A DNA stretch of 64,000 nt from Pseudomonas rhizophila (GCF_003033885.1 NZ_CP024081.1:1953980-2017979), one strand, 5' to 3'; shown: positions 1-8,574, counted from the first letter of the stretch. A program made the numbers and translations. Notes: generated from the sequence alone by a model not told the origin.

Positions 1-1
1 T

Positions 2-286
2 GGCCCTCGTAGCCAGAACGACTACATCGAGCTGGGCAAGATCTTCCACGCGGTACTGCTCAGCAACGTGGAGCAAATGAGCGTCACCACCGACGACATT
101 GCCCGCCGGTTCATCAACATGGTCGACGAGTTCTACGACCGTAACGTGAAGCTGATCATTTCGGCCGAAGTCGAACTCAAGGATCTCTACACCGGCGGTC
201 GCCTGACCTTTGAGTTCCAGCGAACCTTGAGTCGTTTGCTGGAAATGCAATCACACGAATTCCTGGCGCGGGCGCATAAGCCGTAA
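2..286 (+). CDS. zapE: Cell division ATPase ZapE, C-terminal fragment
   Basis: The window opens inside this gene; only about 94 C-terminal residues are present. The readable protein (GPRSQNDYIELGKIFHAVL..., then DDIARRFINMVDEFYDRNVKLI and LYTGGRLTFEFQRTLSRL) matches the end of the AFG1/ZapE family of P-loop ATPases that associate with the Z-ring. In that family the region after the ATPase core carries the conserved FxxLVDxxYD-like segment, seen here as MVDEFYDRNVKL. The nucleotide-binding motifs lie upstream, outside the window. Position upstream of rplM-rpsI is the usual Pseudomonas arrangement, although here a regulator, a dehydrogenase and an aldo/keto reductase lie between. It is followed at once by a rho-independent terminator. 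The family call is firm; completeness of the gene cannot be judged. Confidence 0.85.
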   Translation, partial: GPRSQNDYIELGKIFHAVLLSNVEQMSVTTDDIARRFINMVDEFYDRNVKLIISAEVELKDLYTGGRLTFEFQRTLSRLLEMQSHEFLARAHKP

Positions 287-297
287 TCCGGTTCGGA

Positions 298-331
298 TAA
301 AAAAAGGCCTGCAATTGCAGGCCTTTTTTGC
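298..331 (+). terminator. Rho-independent terminator after zapE
   Basis: A perfect stem AAGGCCTGCAATTGCAGGCCTT is followed by a run of T. It begins about 12 bases after the zapE stop codon. The A-run on the left side means it could also work for transcription arriving from the right. Confidence 0.85.
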
Positions 332-363
332 GCGTGCGAGCTCAACGGCGCACCGCATAACCC

Positions 364-391
364 TGTGGGAGCGAGCAGGCTCGCTCCCACA
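364..391. repeat. REP palindrome (single, near perfect)
   Basis: TGTGGGAGCGAG-CAGG-CTCGCTCCCACA forms a nearly perfect inverted repeat in the gap between the convergent zapE and GlxA-type regulator genes. It is the common REP family of the P. fluorescens group. Further copies occur at about 2.7, 9.5, 33.7, 43.7 and 48.6 kb. Confidence 0.85.
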
Positions 392-414
392 TTGGACTGT
401 ATTCAACCCTTGAT

Positions 415-1410
415 TCACGCCGCCTGCTGAAATTGCTGTCGATACTGGTTCGGCGATAACTCGGTATGTTGGCGGAACAGCCGTGCGAAGAAGCTCGCAT
501 CGTCGTAGCCGACTTCATAGCTGATGGTCTTGATGCTTTTGCGGCTGCCGGACAACAAGCCCTTGGCGGTTTCTATACGCAGCCGTTGCAGGTAATGCAG
601 CGGTTTGTCTCCCGTGGCGGTCTGGAAGCGGCGCATGAAGTTGCGGATGCTCATACCGTGCTCCCGAGCGACGTCCTCAAAGCGGAACTTGTCGGCGAAG
701 TGTTCTTCGAGCCAGTGCTGGATCTGCAGGATGATCACATCCTGATGCAGTTTCTGGCCCCCGAAACCGATTCTTCCCGGTGAGTAGCTGCGCTGCACTT
801 CATAGAGAATGTCTCGTGCCACGGCCTGGGCCACGTTGGCGCCGCAGAACCGTTCGATGAGGTAGATATAGAGGTCGCAGGCCGAGGTCGTGCCGCCGGC
901 GCAGAACAGGTTGTCGGCGTCGGTCAGGTGCTTGTCCTGGTTGAGGTGGACCTGGGGGAAGCGCTCCTTGAAGGCGTTGAAGAACCGCCAGTACGTGGTG
1001 GCTTCCTTGCCATCGAGCAGCCCGGCCTCGGCCAGCCAGAACACCCCGGTCGCCTCGCCGCAGAGCACTGCGCCACGGGCATGCTGTTCCCGCAGCCAGG
1101 GCAGGACCTGCGGGTAACGTTGGCAGAGGGTGCCGAAATCATCCCAAAAAGCCGGGAGGATGATCACATCGGTATTTTCCAGGCCGCCGTCCACCGGCAT
1201 GATCACGTCGCTGAAGCTGTTCACCGGTTTGCCGTCGGGACTGACCAGCCGGGTTTCGAACGCCGGTGTCAGGCCGTGGCCCAGTTGTTTGCCGTAGCGC
1301 AGGCTGGCCAGGTGGAAAAAATCCTTGGCTTGCATGAGGGTGGAAGCGAAAACCCGGTCGATAGCCAGGATGCTGACGCGCCGCAAAGGCGTGGAGACGT
1401 GTTTGGACAT
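415..1410 (-). CDS. GlxA-family AraC-type transcriptional regulator
   Basis: This 331-residue protein has two parts. Residues about 10-190 form a DJ-1/PfpI-like amidotransferase-fold domain, with Cys117 in AVLCGEATGVFWLAEAGLLDG at the nucleophile-elbow position. Residues about 225-325 are an AraC helix-turn-helix pair, seen in MSIRNFMRRFQTATG and ISYEVGYDDASFFARLFRQH. This layout is that of the GlxA/FtrA/ArgR-type regulators, which control catabolism of amines or amino acids such as arginine, carnitine or glycine betaine. The true ligand cannot be read from sequence. The start MSKHVSTPLRR is the only good one near the domain boundary. The gene is divergent from the acyl-CoA dehydrogenase at 1557, so that gene is a possible target; this is only positional inference. 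Confidence 0.85.
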   Translation of the reverse strand: MSKHVSTPLRRVSILAIDRVFASTLMQAKDFFHLASLRYGKQLGHGLTPAFETRLVSPDGKPVNSFSDVIMPVDGGLENTDVIILPAFWDDFGTLCQRYPQVLPWLREQHARGAVLCGEATGVFWLAEAGLLDGKEATTYWRFFNAFKERFPQVHLNQDKHLTDADNLFCAGGTTSACDLYIYLIERFCGANVAQAVARDILYEVQRSYSPGRIGFGGQKLHQDVIILQIQHWLEEHFADKFRFEDVAREHGMSIRNFMRRFQTATGDKPLHYLQRLRIETAKGLLSGSRKSIKTISYEVGYDDASFFARLFRQHTELSPNQYRQQFQQAA

Positions 1411-1556
1411 AATTGATCTTTATTTTTATAGGGGAAAGTGGTCACCAGACGGCTGGATCGTCTTATTTTTTGTCGGATGTGTCCAGTGTCCTGTCATCCC
1501 CCGCAGGCTTAGGCTCTGTTGGATAACCCCATCGAACAATAATGCAAAGGTGTCCC

Positions 1557-2693
1557 ATGATCCCCAGAACCCTGTTCAGTTCCGAACACGAACTGTTTCG
1601 CGACAGCGTACGAACCTTCCTCGAAAAAGAAGCGGTGCCGTACCACAGTCAGTGGGAAAAACAGGGGCATGTGGATCGTCAGTTGTGGAACAAGGCGGGG
1701 GAGGCGGGGATGTTGTGCTCGCATCTGCCAGAGGCTTATGGCGGGCTGGATGCCGATTTTCTCTACAGCACCGTGGTGATTGAAGAAATCGGAAGATTGG
1801 GGCTGACGGGCATTGGCTTCTCGCTGCACTCCGACATCGTTGCGCCCTACATCCTGCACTACGGCAGTGAAGCGCTGAAACACAAGTACCTGCCCAAACT
1901 GGTGTCTGGTGAGATGGTCACGGCCATCGCTATGACCGAGCCGGGCGCCGGTTCCGACCTGCAAGGCGTGAAGACCACGGCGGTGCTGGAGGGTGATGAG
2001 TACATCATCAACGGCTCGAAGACCTTTATCACCAACGGCTTTCTGGCCGATCTGGTGATTGTGGTTGCCAAGACCGATCCGAAAGCAGGCGCCAAGGGCA
2101 CCAGTCTGTTCCTGGTGGAAGCGGGTACGCCTGGCTTCGAAAAAGGCAAGCGCCTGGAGAAGGTCGGGATGAAGGCTCAGGACACTTCGGAGCTGTTTTT
2201 CCAGGATGTTCGCGTGCCCAAGGAAAACCTGCTGGGGCAGGCCGGGATGGGCTTTGCCTACCTGATGCAGGAACTGCCCCAGGAACGCCTGACGGTGGCT
2301 ATTGGTGGCCTGGCGTCGGCCGAAGCGGCGCTGCAATGGACGCTGGACTACACCCGCGAGCGCAAGGCTTTTGGTAAATCCATCGCGGACTTCCAGAACA
2401 CCCGGTTCAAACTGGCGGAAATGGCGACCGAGATCCAGATCGGTCGGGTCTTCGTCGACCGCTGCCTGGAACTGCATCTGCAAGGCAAGCTCGACGTGCC
2501 GACGGCGGCGATGGCCAAGTACTGGGGCACTGACCTGCAGTGCAAGGTGCTCGACGAATGCGTGCAGCTGCATGGCGGCTACGGGTTCATGTGGGAATAC
2601 CCGGTCGCCCGGGCGTGGGCCGACGCGCGGGTGCAGCGCATCTATGCCGGGACCAATGAAATCATGAAGGAAATTATTGCGCGGTCGCTTTGA
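1557..2693 (+). CDS. Acyl-CoA dehydrogenase, long-chain (LCAD-like) type
   Basis: This 378-residue flavoprotein is predicted to oxidise an acyl-CoA to the trans-2-enoyl-CoA and pass electrons to ETF. Family signatures are AMTEPGAGSDLQGVKT (FAD/substrate loop), FITNG, RKAFGKSIADFQ and LHGGYGFMWEYPVARAWADARVQRI. Near the C-terminus the short/medium-chain catalytic Glu is replaced: the sequence reads IYAGTNEIMKE rather than IYEGT. Instead a Glu lies in ELPQERL (about residue 243), the position used by long-chain and isovaleryl enzymes. The reading frame has an ATG at 1542, but the ATG at 1557 is preferred because AAAGG lies about 6 bases upstream. The protein then starts MIPRTLFSSEHELFRDSVR, typical of the family. 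It is divergent from the GlxA-type regulator. Confidence 0.88.
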   Translation: MIPRTLFSSEHELFRDSVRTFLEKEAVPYHSQWEKQGHVDRQLWNKAGEAGMLCSHLPEAYGGLDADFLYSTVVIEEIGRLGLTGIGFSLHSDIVAPYILHYGSEALKHKYLPKLVSGEMVTAIAMTEPGAGSDLQGVKTTAVLEGDEYIINGSKTFITNGFLADLVIVVAKTDPKAGAKGTSLFLVEAGTPGFEKGKRLEKVGMKAQDTSELFFQDVRVPKENLLGQAGMGFAYLMQELPQERLTVAIGGLASAEAALQWTLDYTRERKAFGKSIADFQNTRFKLAEMATEIQIGRVFVDRCLELHLQGKLDVPTAAMAKYWGTDLQCKVLDECVQLHGGYGFMWEYPVARAWADARVQRIYAGTNEIMKEIIARSL

Positions 2694-2715
2694 TGTCGTA
2701 GTGACTGTTAGACCG

Positions 2716-2810
2716 CTATCGCGAGCAGGCTCGCTCCCACATGGGCTCTGTGTCGATCACAATGTTGTGGTCAGACATAAATCCAATGTGGGAGCGAGCC
2801 TGCTCGCGAT
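2716..2810. repeat. REP doublet (inverted pair, REPIN-like)
   Basis: Two REP copies face each other. The first is CTATCGCGAGCAGG... at 2716-2741 and the second TGTGGGAGCGAGCC... at 2787-2810, separated by about 45 bases. They fill the gap between the convergent acyl-CoA dehydrogenase and aldo/keto reductase genes and could fold into one large hairpin in a transcript. Confidence 0.8.
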
Positions 2811-2826
2811 GGGGGCTATGAACTGA

Positions 2827-3867
2827 TCAAGGCGCCGGGTTCGGCTGATCCTTGTGAATCGCCTCGATCCCCGCCAGCACTTCATCGGACAGCTTCAGGT
2901 CGAAGCTGGCGATGTTGCTGTCCAGTTGCTCCAGCGTGGTGGCGCCAATGATGTTGCTGGTCACGAATGGTTGTCGGGTAACGAAGGCCAGGGCCATCTG
3001 TGCCGGGTCCAGGCCGTGTTCCCGCGCCAGGGCCACATAACGACTGCATGCGGCTTCCGATTGTGGATTGAAATAGCGCATGAAGCGGCTGTAGAGCGTC
3101 AGGCGGCCCTTGGCTGGCCGTGCGCCGCCTTCATACTTGCCCGACAGGAAACCGAACGCTAATGGCGAGTAAGCCAGCAGGCCACACTGTTCGCGGATGG
3201 CGATTTCCGAAAGCCCGATCTCGAAACTGCGGTTGAGCAGGTTGTAGGGGTTCTGGATCGACACTGCCCGCGGCCAGCCACGGGCTTCGGCCAGGGCGAG
3301 GAACTTCATGGTGCCCCACGGCGTTTCGTTGGACAGGCCGATGTGGCGGATCTTGCCGGCCCGGACCTGCTCGTCCAGGGCCTCGAGGGTTTCCTCCAGC
3401 GGGGTGAAATCTTCGTCGGCCTTGTGCTGGTAGCCCAACTGGCCGAAGAAATTGGTGCTGCGTTCCGGCCAGTGCAGTTGGTAGAGATCGATCCAGTCGG
3501 TCTGCAGGCGCTTGAGGCTGGCGTCCACCGCTTCGACGATATGGCGGCGGTTGTGCTTGAGGTTTTTGTCGCGGATGTAGTCGATGGTGTTGCCGGGGCC
3601 CGCGATCTTGCTCGCCAGGATCCAGTCGGCACGGTCGCCGCGGCTCTTGAAATAATTGCCGATGTAGCGCTCGGTGGTGGCGTAGGTCTCGGCCTTGGGC
3701 GGTACCGGATACATCTCGGCGGTGTCGATGAAATTGATCCCGGCACCCTTGGCGCGTTCGATCTGGGCGAAGGCCTCGGCCTCGCTGTTCTGCTCACCCC
3801 AGGTCATGGTTCCGAGGCACAGGGCGCTCACGTTTAGATCGGTACGGCCTAGCTGGCGATAATCCAT
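2827..3867 (-). CDS. tas: Tas-like NADP(H)-dependent aldo/keto reductase
   Basis: This 346-residue protein starts MDYRQLGRTDLNVSALCLGTMTWGEQNS, very close to E. coli Tas, which has the same length. The aldo/keto reductase tetrad is visible as Asp48 and Tyr53 (FIDTAEMYP), Lys87 (ASK) and His132 (YQLHWPER). The C-terminal NADP-binding part includes QNPYNLLNRSFE and SNIIGATTLEQLDSNI. The open frame runs 18 codons further upstream, but the start at 3867 is chosen because AAGGAG sits just before it and the family begins there. The physiological substrate is unknown; E. coli tas was named for suppressing a tyrosine auxotrophy. A small gap and a REP pair separate it from its convergent neighbour. 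Confidence 0.85.
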   Translation of the reverse strand: MDYRQLGRTDLNVSALCLGTMTWGEQNSEAEAFAQIERAKGAGINFIDTAEMYPVPPKAETYATTERYIGNYFKSRGDRADWILASKIAGPGNTIDYIRDKNLKHNRRHIVEAVDASLKRLQTDWIDLYQLHWPERSTNFFGQLGYQHKADEDFTPLEETLEALDEQVRAGKIRHIGLSNETPWGTMKFLALAEARGWPRAVSIQNPYNLLNRSFEIGLSEIAIREQCGLLAYSPLAFGFLSGKYEGGARPAKGRLTLYSRFMRYFNPQSEAACSRYVALAREHGLDPAQMALAFVTRQPFVTSNIIGATTLEQLDSNIASFDLKLSDEVLAGIEAIHKDQPNPAP

Positions 3868-4042
3868 CGGGAACTCCTTGGGCAAAACAATCATAAAAGC
3901 AGGTTGAATTATTTTTCGCAATCTGCATAATTGCGCACCTCTTTCTGCAGTGGAAGTGATGCGCCGCCGCCGAAGAATCTTGCCGTTGAACGGACGCGCC
4001 GACCCGAGCCCCCGAAAGCGTCTGTATCCGGCTGCCTTTGAC

Positions 4043-4071
4043 TTGTCAAAGTACGCACTATTCAGTAAGAT
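4043..4071 (+). promoter_or_regulatory. Sigma-70-type promoter for rplM-rpsI
   Basis: TTGTCA, a 17-base spacer and TAAGAT lie about 40 bases upstream of the rplM start. This matches the sigma-70 consensus in sequence and spacing. The gap 3868-4112 otherwise holds no readable gene. Confidence 0.6.
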
Positions 4072-4112
4072 CCGCCGTCTAATTTACAGGGCGGCCCCTG
4101 AGGCTATAAAGA

Positions 4113-4541
4113 ATGAAAACTTTTACTGCTAAACCGGAAACAGTAAAGCGCGACTGGTTTGTCGTCGACGCTGCTGGTCAGACCCTGGGTCGTCTGGCCA
4201 CCGAAATCGCGAGCCGTCTGCGTGGCAAGCACAAGCCTGAGTACACCCCTCACGTCGACACCGGTGACTACATCGTCGTCATCAACGCTGAGCAAGTACG
4301 TGTTACTGGCGCTAAAACCACTGACAAAATGTACTACTCCCACTCCGGTTTTCCTGGCGGCATCAAGTCGATCAACTTCGAAAAGCTGATCGCCAAAGCC
4401 CCTGAGCGCGTGATCGAGACCGCGGTTAAAGGCATGCTGCCTAAAAACCCACTGGGTCGCGACATGTATCGTAAGCTGAAGGTTTATGCGGGCGCTGCTC
4501 ACCCTCATACTGCTCAGCAGCCCCAAGAACTGAAGTTTTAA
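4113..4541 (+). CDS. rplM: 50S ribosomal protein L13
   Basis: The 142-residue product begins [20 protein letters not shown] and contains the L13 signature region with [20 protein letters not shown] and [11 protein letters not shown]. Length and sequence agree with the bacterial family. L13 is an early-assembling protein of the large ribosomal subunit. It is co-transcribed with rpsI, which starts 14 bases after its stop codon, the conserved rplM-rpsI pair. Confidence 0.98.
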   Translation: MKTFTAKPETVKRDWFVVDAAGQTLGRLATEIASRLRGKHKPEYTPHVDTGDYIVVINAEQVRVTGAKTTDKMYYSHSGFPGGIKSINFEKLIAKAPERVIETAVKGMLPKNPLGRDMYRKLKVYAGAAHPHTAQQPQELKF

Positions 4542-4555
4542 CGGAATAGTTCATT

Positions 4556-4948
4556 ATGTCGGCGACTCAAAATTACGGCACTGGCCGTCGCAAGACTGCA
4601 ACCGCACGCGTTTTCCTGCGTCCGGGCACTGGTAACATCTCCATCAACAACCGCTCCCTGGATAACTTCTTCGGCCGCGAAACTGCCCGCATGGTAGTTC
4701 GTCAGCCGCTGGAACTGACCGAGACCGTCGAAAAATTCGACATCTACGTCACTGTTATCGGTGGTGGTGTAAGTGGTCAAGCTGGCGCAATCCGCCACGG
4801 CATCACTCGCGCACTGATGGATTACGACGAAACTCTGCGCGGTGCACTGCGCAAAGCCGGCTTCGTAACTCGCGATGCTCGTGAAGTTGAACGTAAGAAA
4901 GTCGGTCTGCGTAAAGCGCGTAAGCGTCCGCAGTACTCGAAGCGTTAA
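4556..4948 (+). CDS. rpsI: 30S ribosomal protein S9
   Basis: The 130-residue product starts [21 protein letters not shown] and ends in the basic tail [17 protein letters not shown]. The terminal SKR reaches toward the P-site tRNA in known ribosome structures. The family signature [15 protein letters not shown] is intact. It is the second gene of the rplM-rpsI operon and is followed by a strong terminator. Confidence 0.98.
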   Translation: MSATQNYGTGRRKTATARVFLRPGTGNISINNRSLDNFFGRETARMVVRQPLELTETVEKFDIYVTVIGGGVSGQAGAIRHGITRALMDYDETLRGALRKAGFVTRDAREVERKKVGLRKARKRPQYSKR

Positions 4949-4965
4949 TTTCGCTTTCGCGTTCA

Positions 4966-5003
4966 AAAGGCGCCCAGTTCCTCACGGAGCTGGGCGTTTT
5001 TTT
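4966..5003 (+). terminator. Rho-independent terminator after rpsI
   Basis: The inverted repeat GGCGCCCAGTTCCTCACGGAGCTGGGCG is followed by seven T. It closes the rplM-rpsI unit and separates it from petABC. Confidence 0.85.
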
Positions 5004-5031
5004 ATGCGCGAAAGATTTATGCTGTGACAAC

Positions 5032-5058
5032 TTGCCACATCCGTGAAGCCCCTATACT
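5032..5058 (+). promoter_or_regulatory. Candidate promoter for petABC
   Basis: TTGCCA and TATACT are separated by 15 bases, shorter than ideal, about 145 bases upstream of petA. The -10 element is strong and the -35 weak. The AT-rich leader between it and petA shows no ORF. Confidence 0.45.
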
Positions 5059-5204
5059 ACAAGGCTTGGCGGTTGGGTCGCTTGGTAATTACCTTGTCAG
5101 AACTGGGGCTTTTCATTACCATTCGGCAAAATTTTTATAAGTTCAGATTTTTACTTAGTAGACGCCTGATTTAACAGGCCACAAAGCTGATGGGAGAGGA
5201 CTGA

Positions 5205-5798
5205 ATGAGCAATGACGGCGTGAATGCAGGCCGGCGTCGCTTCCTGGTAGCAGCCACATCCGTGGTGGGTGCTGCAGGAGCGGTGGGGGCTGCGGTCCCG
5301 TTCGTGGGGTCATGGTTTCCCAGTGCCAAGGCGAAAGCCGCAGGTGCACCGGTGAAAGTGGATGTCAGCAAGATCGAGCCAGGCCAGCAGATGATTGCTG
5401 AGTGGCGCGGTCAGCCGGTGTTCATCGTCCGCCGTACAGAGGAAATCCTGGGGAATCTGAAAAAGATCGAGGGCCAGTTGTCTGACCCTACCTCCAAGAA
5501 CTCGACGCAACCGACCTATGTCGATCCGGAGACACGCTCGATCAAGCCGCAAGTCCTGCTGCTGATCGGGATTTGTACGCACCTGGGTTGCTCGCCAACG
5601 TTCCGTCCTGAGGTAGCCCCTGCCGACTTGGGCAAGGACTGGGTCGGTGGTTATTTCTGCCCTTGCCACGGCTCCCATTACGACCTGGCGGGTCGCGTCT
5701 ACAAATCGCAGCCTGCACCTCTGAACCTGCCAGTTCCCCCGCATTCCTATGAGACCGACGACATCATTGTCGTTGGCGTCGATACGGAGACAGCGTGA
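5205..5798 (+). CDS. petA: Ubiquinol-cytochrome c reductase, Rieske iron-sulfur subunit
   Basis: The 197-residue protein carries a Tat-type N-terminal anchor: twin arginines in GRRRFLVAAT (residues 9-18), then a hydrophobic Ala/Val-rich segment to about residue 35. The 2Fe-2S cluster is bound by CTHLGC (124-129) and CPCHGSHYD (152-160), both intact. In the cytochrome bc1 complex this subunit passes an electron from ubiquinol to cytochrome c1 on the periplasmic side. GGGAGAGGAC precedes the ATG as ribosome binding site. The stop codon overlaps the petB start (TGATG), so the genes are translationally coupled. Confidence 0.97.
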   Translation: MSNDGVNAGRRRFLVAATSVVGAAGAVGAAVPFVGSWFPSAKAKAAGAPVKVDVSKIEPGQQMIAEWRGQPVFIVRRTEEILGNLKKIEGQLSDPTSKNSTQPTYVDPETRSIKPQVLLLIGICTHLGCSPTFRPEVAPADLGKDWVGGYFCPCHGSHYDLAGRVYKSQPAPLNLPVPPHSYETDDIIVVGVDTETA

Positions 5799-7009
5799 TG
5801 AGCAAATTCATGGATTGGGTTGATGCGCGCTTTCCCGCGACCAAAATGTGGGAAGACCATCTCAGCAAGTATTACGCTCCGAAAAACTTCAACTTCTTCT
5901 ACTTCTTTGGCTCCTTGGCATTGCTCGTTCTGGTCAACCAGATCGTCACCGGTGTCTGGCTGACCATGAGTTACACCCCTTCGGCGGAAGAAGCGTTTGC
6001 CTCCGTCGAATACATCATGCGTGACGTCGAGTACGGCTCGATCCTGCGTCTGCTGCACTCCACCGGCGCTTCGGCGTTCTTCATCGTGGTTTACCTGCAT
6101 ATGTTCCGTGGTCTGCTCTACGGTTCGTATCAGAAGCCTCGTGAGCTGGTGTGGGTCTTCGGCATGCTGATCTACCTGGCGCTCATGGCGGAAGCCTTCA
6201 TGGGCTATCTGCTGCCGTGGGGCCAGATGTCCTACTGGGGCGCCCAGGTGATCATCTCGCTGTTCGGTGCAATCCCGGTCATCGGTGATGACCTGACCCA
6301 GTGGATTCGCGGTGACTACCTGATCTCGGGCATTACCCTGAACCGCTTCTTCGCCTTGCATGTGGTGGCCCTGCCGATCGTGATCCTCGGTCTGGTGGTG
6401 CTGCACATCCTGGCGCTGCACGAAGTCGGCTCGAACAACCCCGATGGCGTGGACATCAAGAAGTACAAGGACGAAAACGGTGTACCGCTGGACGGCATCG
6501 CCTTCCACCCGTACTACACCGTCAAAGATATCGTCGGCGTGGTAGTGTTCCTGTTCATCTTCTGCTCCATCGTGTTCTTCTTCCCAGAGATGGGTGGTTA
6601 CTTCCTCGAGAAGCCTAACTTCGAGCAGGCGAACGCCTTCAAGACCCCTGAGCACATTGCTCCGGTCTGGTACTTCACACCGTTCTACGCGATTTTGCGG
6701 GCGGTTCCAGACAAGCTGCTGGGCGTCATCGCCATGGGTGCGGCGATCGCCGTGCTGTTCGTCCTGCCGTGGCTGGACCGCAGTCCGGTCAAGTCGATGC
6801 GCTACAAAGGCTGGCTGAGCAAAATCTGGCTCTGGGTGTTCTGCATCTCGTTCGTGATCCTGGGTGTGCTGGGCGTACTCGCTCCAACGCCGGGCCGGAC
6901 GCTGCTGTCGCAGGTCTGCACCTTCCTGTACTTCGCCTACTTCATTCTGATGCCGTTCTACACCAGGCTCGAGAAGACCAAACCGGTTCCGGAAAGGGTG
7001 ACTGGCTGA
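5798..7009 (+). CDS. petB: Ubiquinol-cytochrome c reductase, cytochrome b subunit
   Basis: The 403-residue polytopic membrane protein contains the expected cytochrome b landmarks: GSILRLLHSTGASAFF and HMFRGLLYGSY in the haem-binding helices, GYLLPWGQMSYWGAQV, and the later ALHVVALPIVILGLVVLHILALHEVGSNNP. The quinol-oxidation site motif reads PVWY (HIAPVWYFTPFYAILRAVPDK) instead of the mitochondrial PEWY. That variant is known from beta- and gamma-proteobacteria. A GTG one codon earlier is possible, but the ATG overlapping the petA stop is preferred. Its stop overlaps the petC start (ATGA-type). Confidence 0.97.
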   Translation: MSKFMDWVDARFPATKMWEDHLSKYYAPKNFNFFYFFGSLALLVLVNQIVTGVWLTMSYTPSAEEAFASVEYIMRDVEYGSILRLLHSTGASAFFIVVYLHMFRGLLYGSYQKPRELVWVFGMLIYLALMAEAFMGYLLPWGQMSYWGAQVIISLFGAIPVIGDDLTQWIRGDYLISGITLNRFFALHVVALPIVILGLVVLHILALHEVGSNNPDGVDIKKYKDENGVPLDGIAFHPYYTVKDIVGVVVFLFIFCSIVFFFPEMGGYFLEKPNFEQANAFKTPEHIAPVWYFTPFYAILRAVPDKLLGVIAMGAAIAVLFVLPWLDRSPVKSMRYKGWLSKIWLWVFCISFVILGVLGVLAPTPGRTLLSQVCTFLYFAYFILMPFYTRLEKTKPVPERVTG

Positions 7010-7791
7010 TGAAAAAGCTATTTTCTGTACTGATTCTTGCTGCTATGCCTGTACTGTCCTTTGCGTCCGCATCCGGTGGTCCTGAGCTGGAAAAAGTCGA
7101 CATCGACGTTTCCGACAAAGCTGCCATGCAGGATGGCGCGCGTACGTTCGCCAACTACTGCATGGGCTGCCACAGCGCCAAGTTCCAGCGTTACGAGCGC
7201 GTAGCTGATGACCTGGGCATTCCCCATGAGTTGATGCTCGAGAAGCTGGTGTTCACCGGTGCCAAGCTGGGCGATCACATGAACATCGGCATGCAGCCGG
7301 CAGACGCCAAGACCTGGTTCGGGGCTGCACCGCCCGACCTGACCCTGGTGGCACGCGTGCGTGGCACCGACTGGCTCTACGGTTACCTGCGTTCGTTCTA
7401 TGAGGATCCCGCGCGTCCTTGGGGCGTGAACAACAAGGTCTTCCCGAACGTCGGCATGCCAAACGTTCTGGTCGGCCTGCAGGGTCGTCAGGTGGTAGGC
7501 TGCAAACAGGTTCAAATCGTCGAGGACGGCAAGAAGCAATACGATCCGCTGACCGGCACCGCTTTGACTCACGAAGCCTGCGACCAGCTGACCGTGTTGC
7601 CGAACACCGGCAGCCTGACTGAAGAGCAGTTCGACGAGAAGGTCAAGAATCTGGTGACCTTCCTGGCCTACTCGGCCAACCCGGTGAAGCTGGAGCATCA
7701 GCGCATCGGTACTTATGTGTTGCTGTATTTGGCGTTCTTCTTCGTATTCGCTTACCTGCTCAAGCGCGAATACTGGAAAGACGTGCATTGA
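7009..7791 (+). CDS. petC: Ubiquinol-cytochrome c reductase, cytochrome c1 subunit
   Basis: The 260-residue product begins with a signal peptide (MKKLFSVLILAAMPVLSFASA). The haem c motif CMGCH is at residues 51-55, and a distal Met candidate lies in FPNVGMPNVLVGL. A single C-terminal transmembrane anchor (YVLLYLAFFFVFAYLL) precedes the basic end KREYWKDVH. The open frame continues upstream into petB, but the ATG at 7009 with its signal peptide is clearly the start. It completes the petABC operon. A large hairpin follows. Confidence 0.97.
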   Translation: MKKLFSVLILAAMPVLSFASASGGPELEKVDIDVSDKAAMQDGARTFANYCMGCHSAKFQRYERVADDLGIPHELMLEKLVFTGAKLGDHMNIGMQPADAKTWFGAAPPDLTLVARVRGTDWLYGYLRSFYEDPARPWGVNNKVFPNVGMPNVLVGLQGRQVVGCKQVQIVEDGKKQYDPLTGTALTHEACDQLTVLPNTGSLTEEQFDEKVKNLVTFLAYSANPVKLEHQRIGTYVLLYLAFFFVFAYLLKREYWKDVH

Positions 7792-7820
7792 TAAAGCTGT
7801 AAACCGTTGCTGTTAATCGT

Positions 7821-7902
7821 GCGCGCCCAAGGGCGTCTCTGGATGTAACGAACCTGGTCCGCCAGGTGTTACGGGAGGCGCCCTTTGGGCGCGCTCGTTT
7901 TT
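7821..7902 (+). terminator. Large multi-part hairpin between petC and sspA, with T-run
   Basis: GCGCGCCCAAGGGCGTCTC at 7821 pairs with the complement ending GGCGCGC near 7894. Inside it GTAAC pairs with GTTAC, and CCTGG pairs with CCAGG around a TCCG loop. A short T-run follows. Nearly the whole 74-base stretch is paired. It is most likely the petABC terminator, but the sspAB mRNA could begin beyond or within it. Confidence 0.65.
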
Positions 7903-7940
7903 CCGTTTTTCGATAATTTCAACAAGCGAGGAGGATCGCC

Positions 7941-8558
7941 ATGGGCGTGACCAATCGGTTGGCCTGTTACTCCGACCCCGCCGACCACTACTCCCACCGG
8001 GTACGCATCGTACTGGCAGAGAAGGGTGTCAGCGCCGAGATCATTTATGTCGAAGCGGGCCGTCAGCCGCCGAAGCTGATCGAGGTGAACCCTTACGGCA
8101 GCCTGCCCACGCTGGTCGATCGTGACCTGGCATTGTGGGAGTCGACAGTGGTGATGGAATACCTGGATGAGCGTTATCCGCATCCGCCTTTACTGCCGGT
8201 ATATCCTGTTGCGCGGGCCAACAGCCGTTTGCTGATCCATCGCATCCAGCGTGACTGGTGCGGGTTGGTGGACCTGATCCTGGATTCACGAACCAAAGAA
8301 CCTGCGCGGGTCGTGGCGCGCAAAGAATTGCGTGAAAGCCTGACTGGCGTATCGCCGCTGTTCATCGACAAGCCATTCTTCCTCAGTGAGGAACAAAGCC
8401 TGGTGGATTGCTGCCTATTGCCAATACTCTGGCGTTTGCCGATTCTGGGTATTGAACTGCCGCGGCCTGCCAAGCCGTTGCTTGATTATATGGAGCGCCA
8501 ATTTGCGCGTGAGGCATTCCAGGCGAGTCTGTCTGGTGTCGAACGTGACATGCGCTAA
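7941..8558 (+). CDS. sspA: Stringent starvation protein A (GST-fold RNA polymerase-associated protein)
   Basis: The 205-residue protein has an N-terminal thioredoxin-like domain ([24 protein letters not shown]) and a helical GST C-terminal domain. Segments such as [39 protein letters not shown] and ARANSRLL are characteristic of SspA. The family binds RNA polymerase and alters promoter choice in stationary phase and stress; it lacks typical GST catalysis. A strong GAGGAGGA ribosome binding site lies just upstream. It forms an operon with sspB, 16 bases downstream, and follows petABC as in many gamma- and beta-proteobacteria. Confidence 0.95.
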   Translation: MGVTNRLACYSDPADHYSHRVRIVLAEKGVSAEIIYVEAGRQPPKLIEVNPYGSLPTLVDRDLALWESTVVMEYLDERYPHPPLLPVYPVARANSRLLIHRIQRDWCGLVDLILDSRTKEPARVVARKELRESLTGVSPLFIDKPFFLSEEQSLVDCCLLPILWRLPILGIELPRPAKPLLDYMERQFAREAFQASLSGVERDMR

Positions 8559-8574
8559 GGCTTAGGGAGCCGCT

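Noticed and set aside
5747..6655. Long antisense open frame across petB
   Set aside because: It is opposite a highly conserved gene, is His/Asp/Glu/Gln-rich in the manner of antisense shadows of high-G+C genes, and has no start signal.
6769..7008. Upstream extension of the petC frame
   Set aside because: It reads through petB; the ATG at 7009 starts a proper signal peptide.
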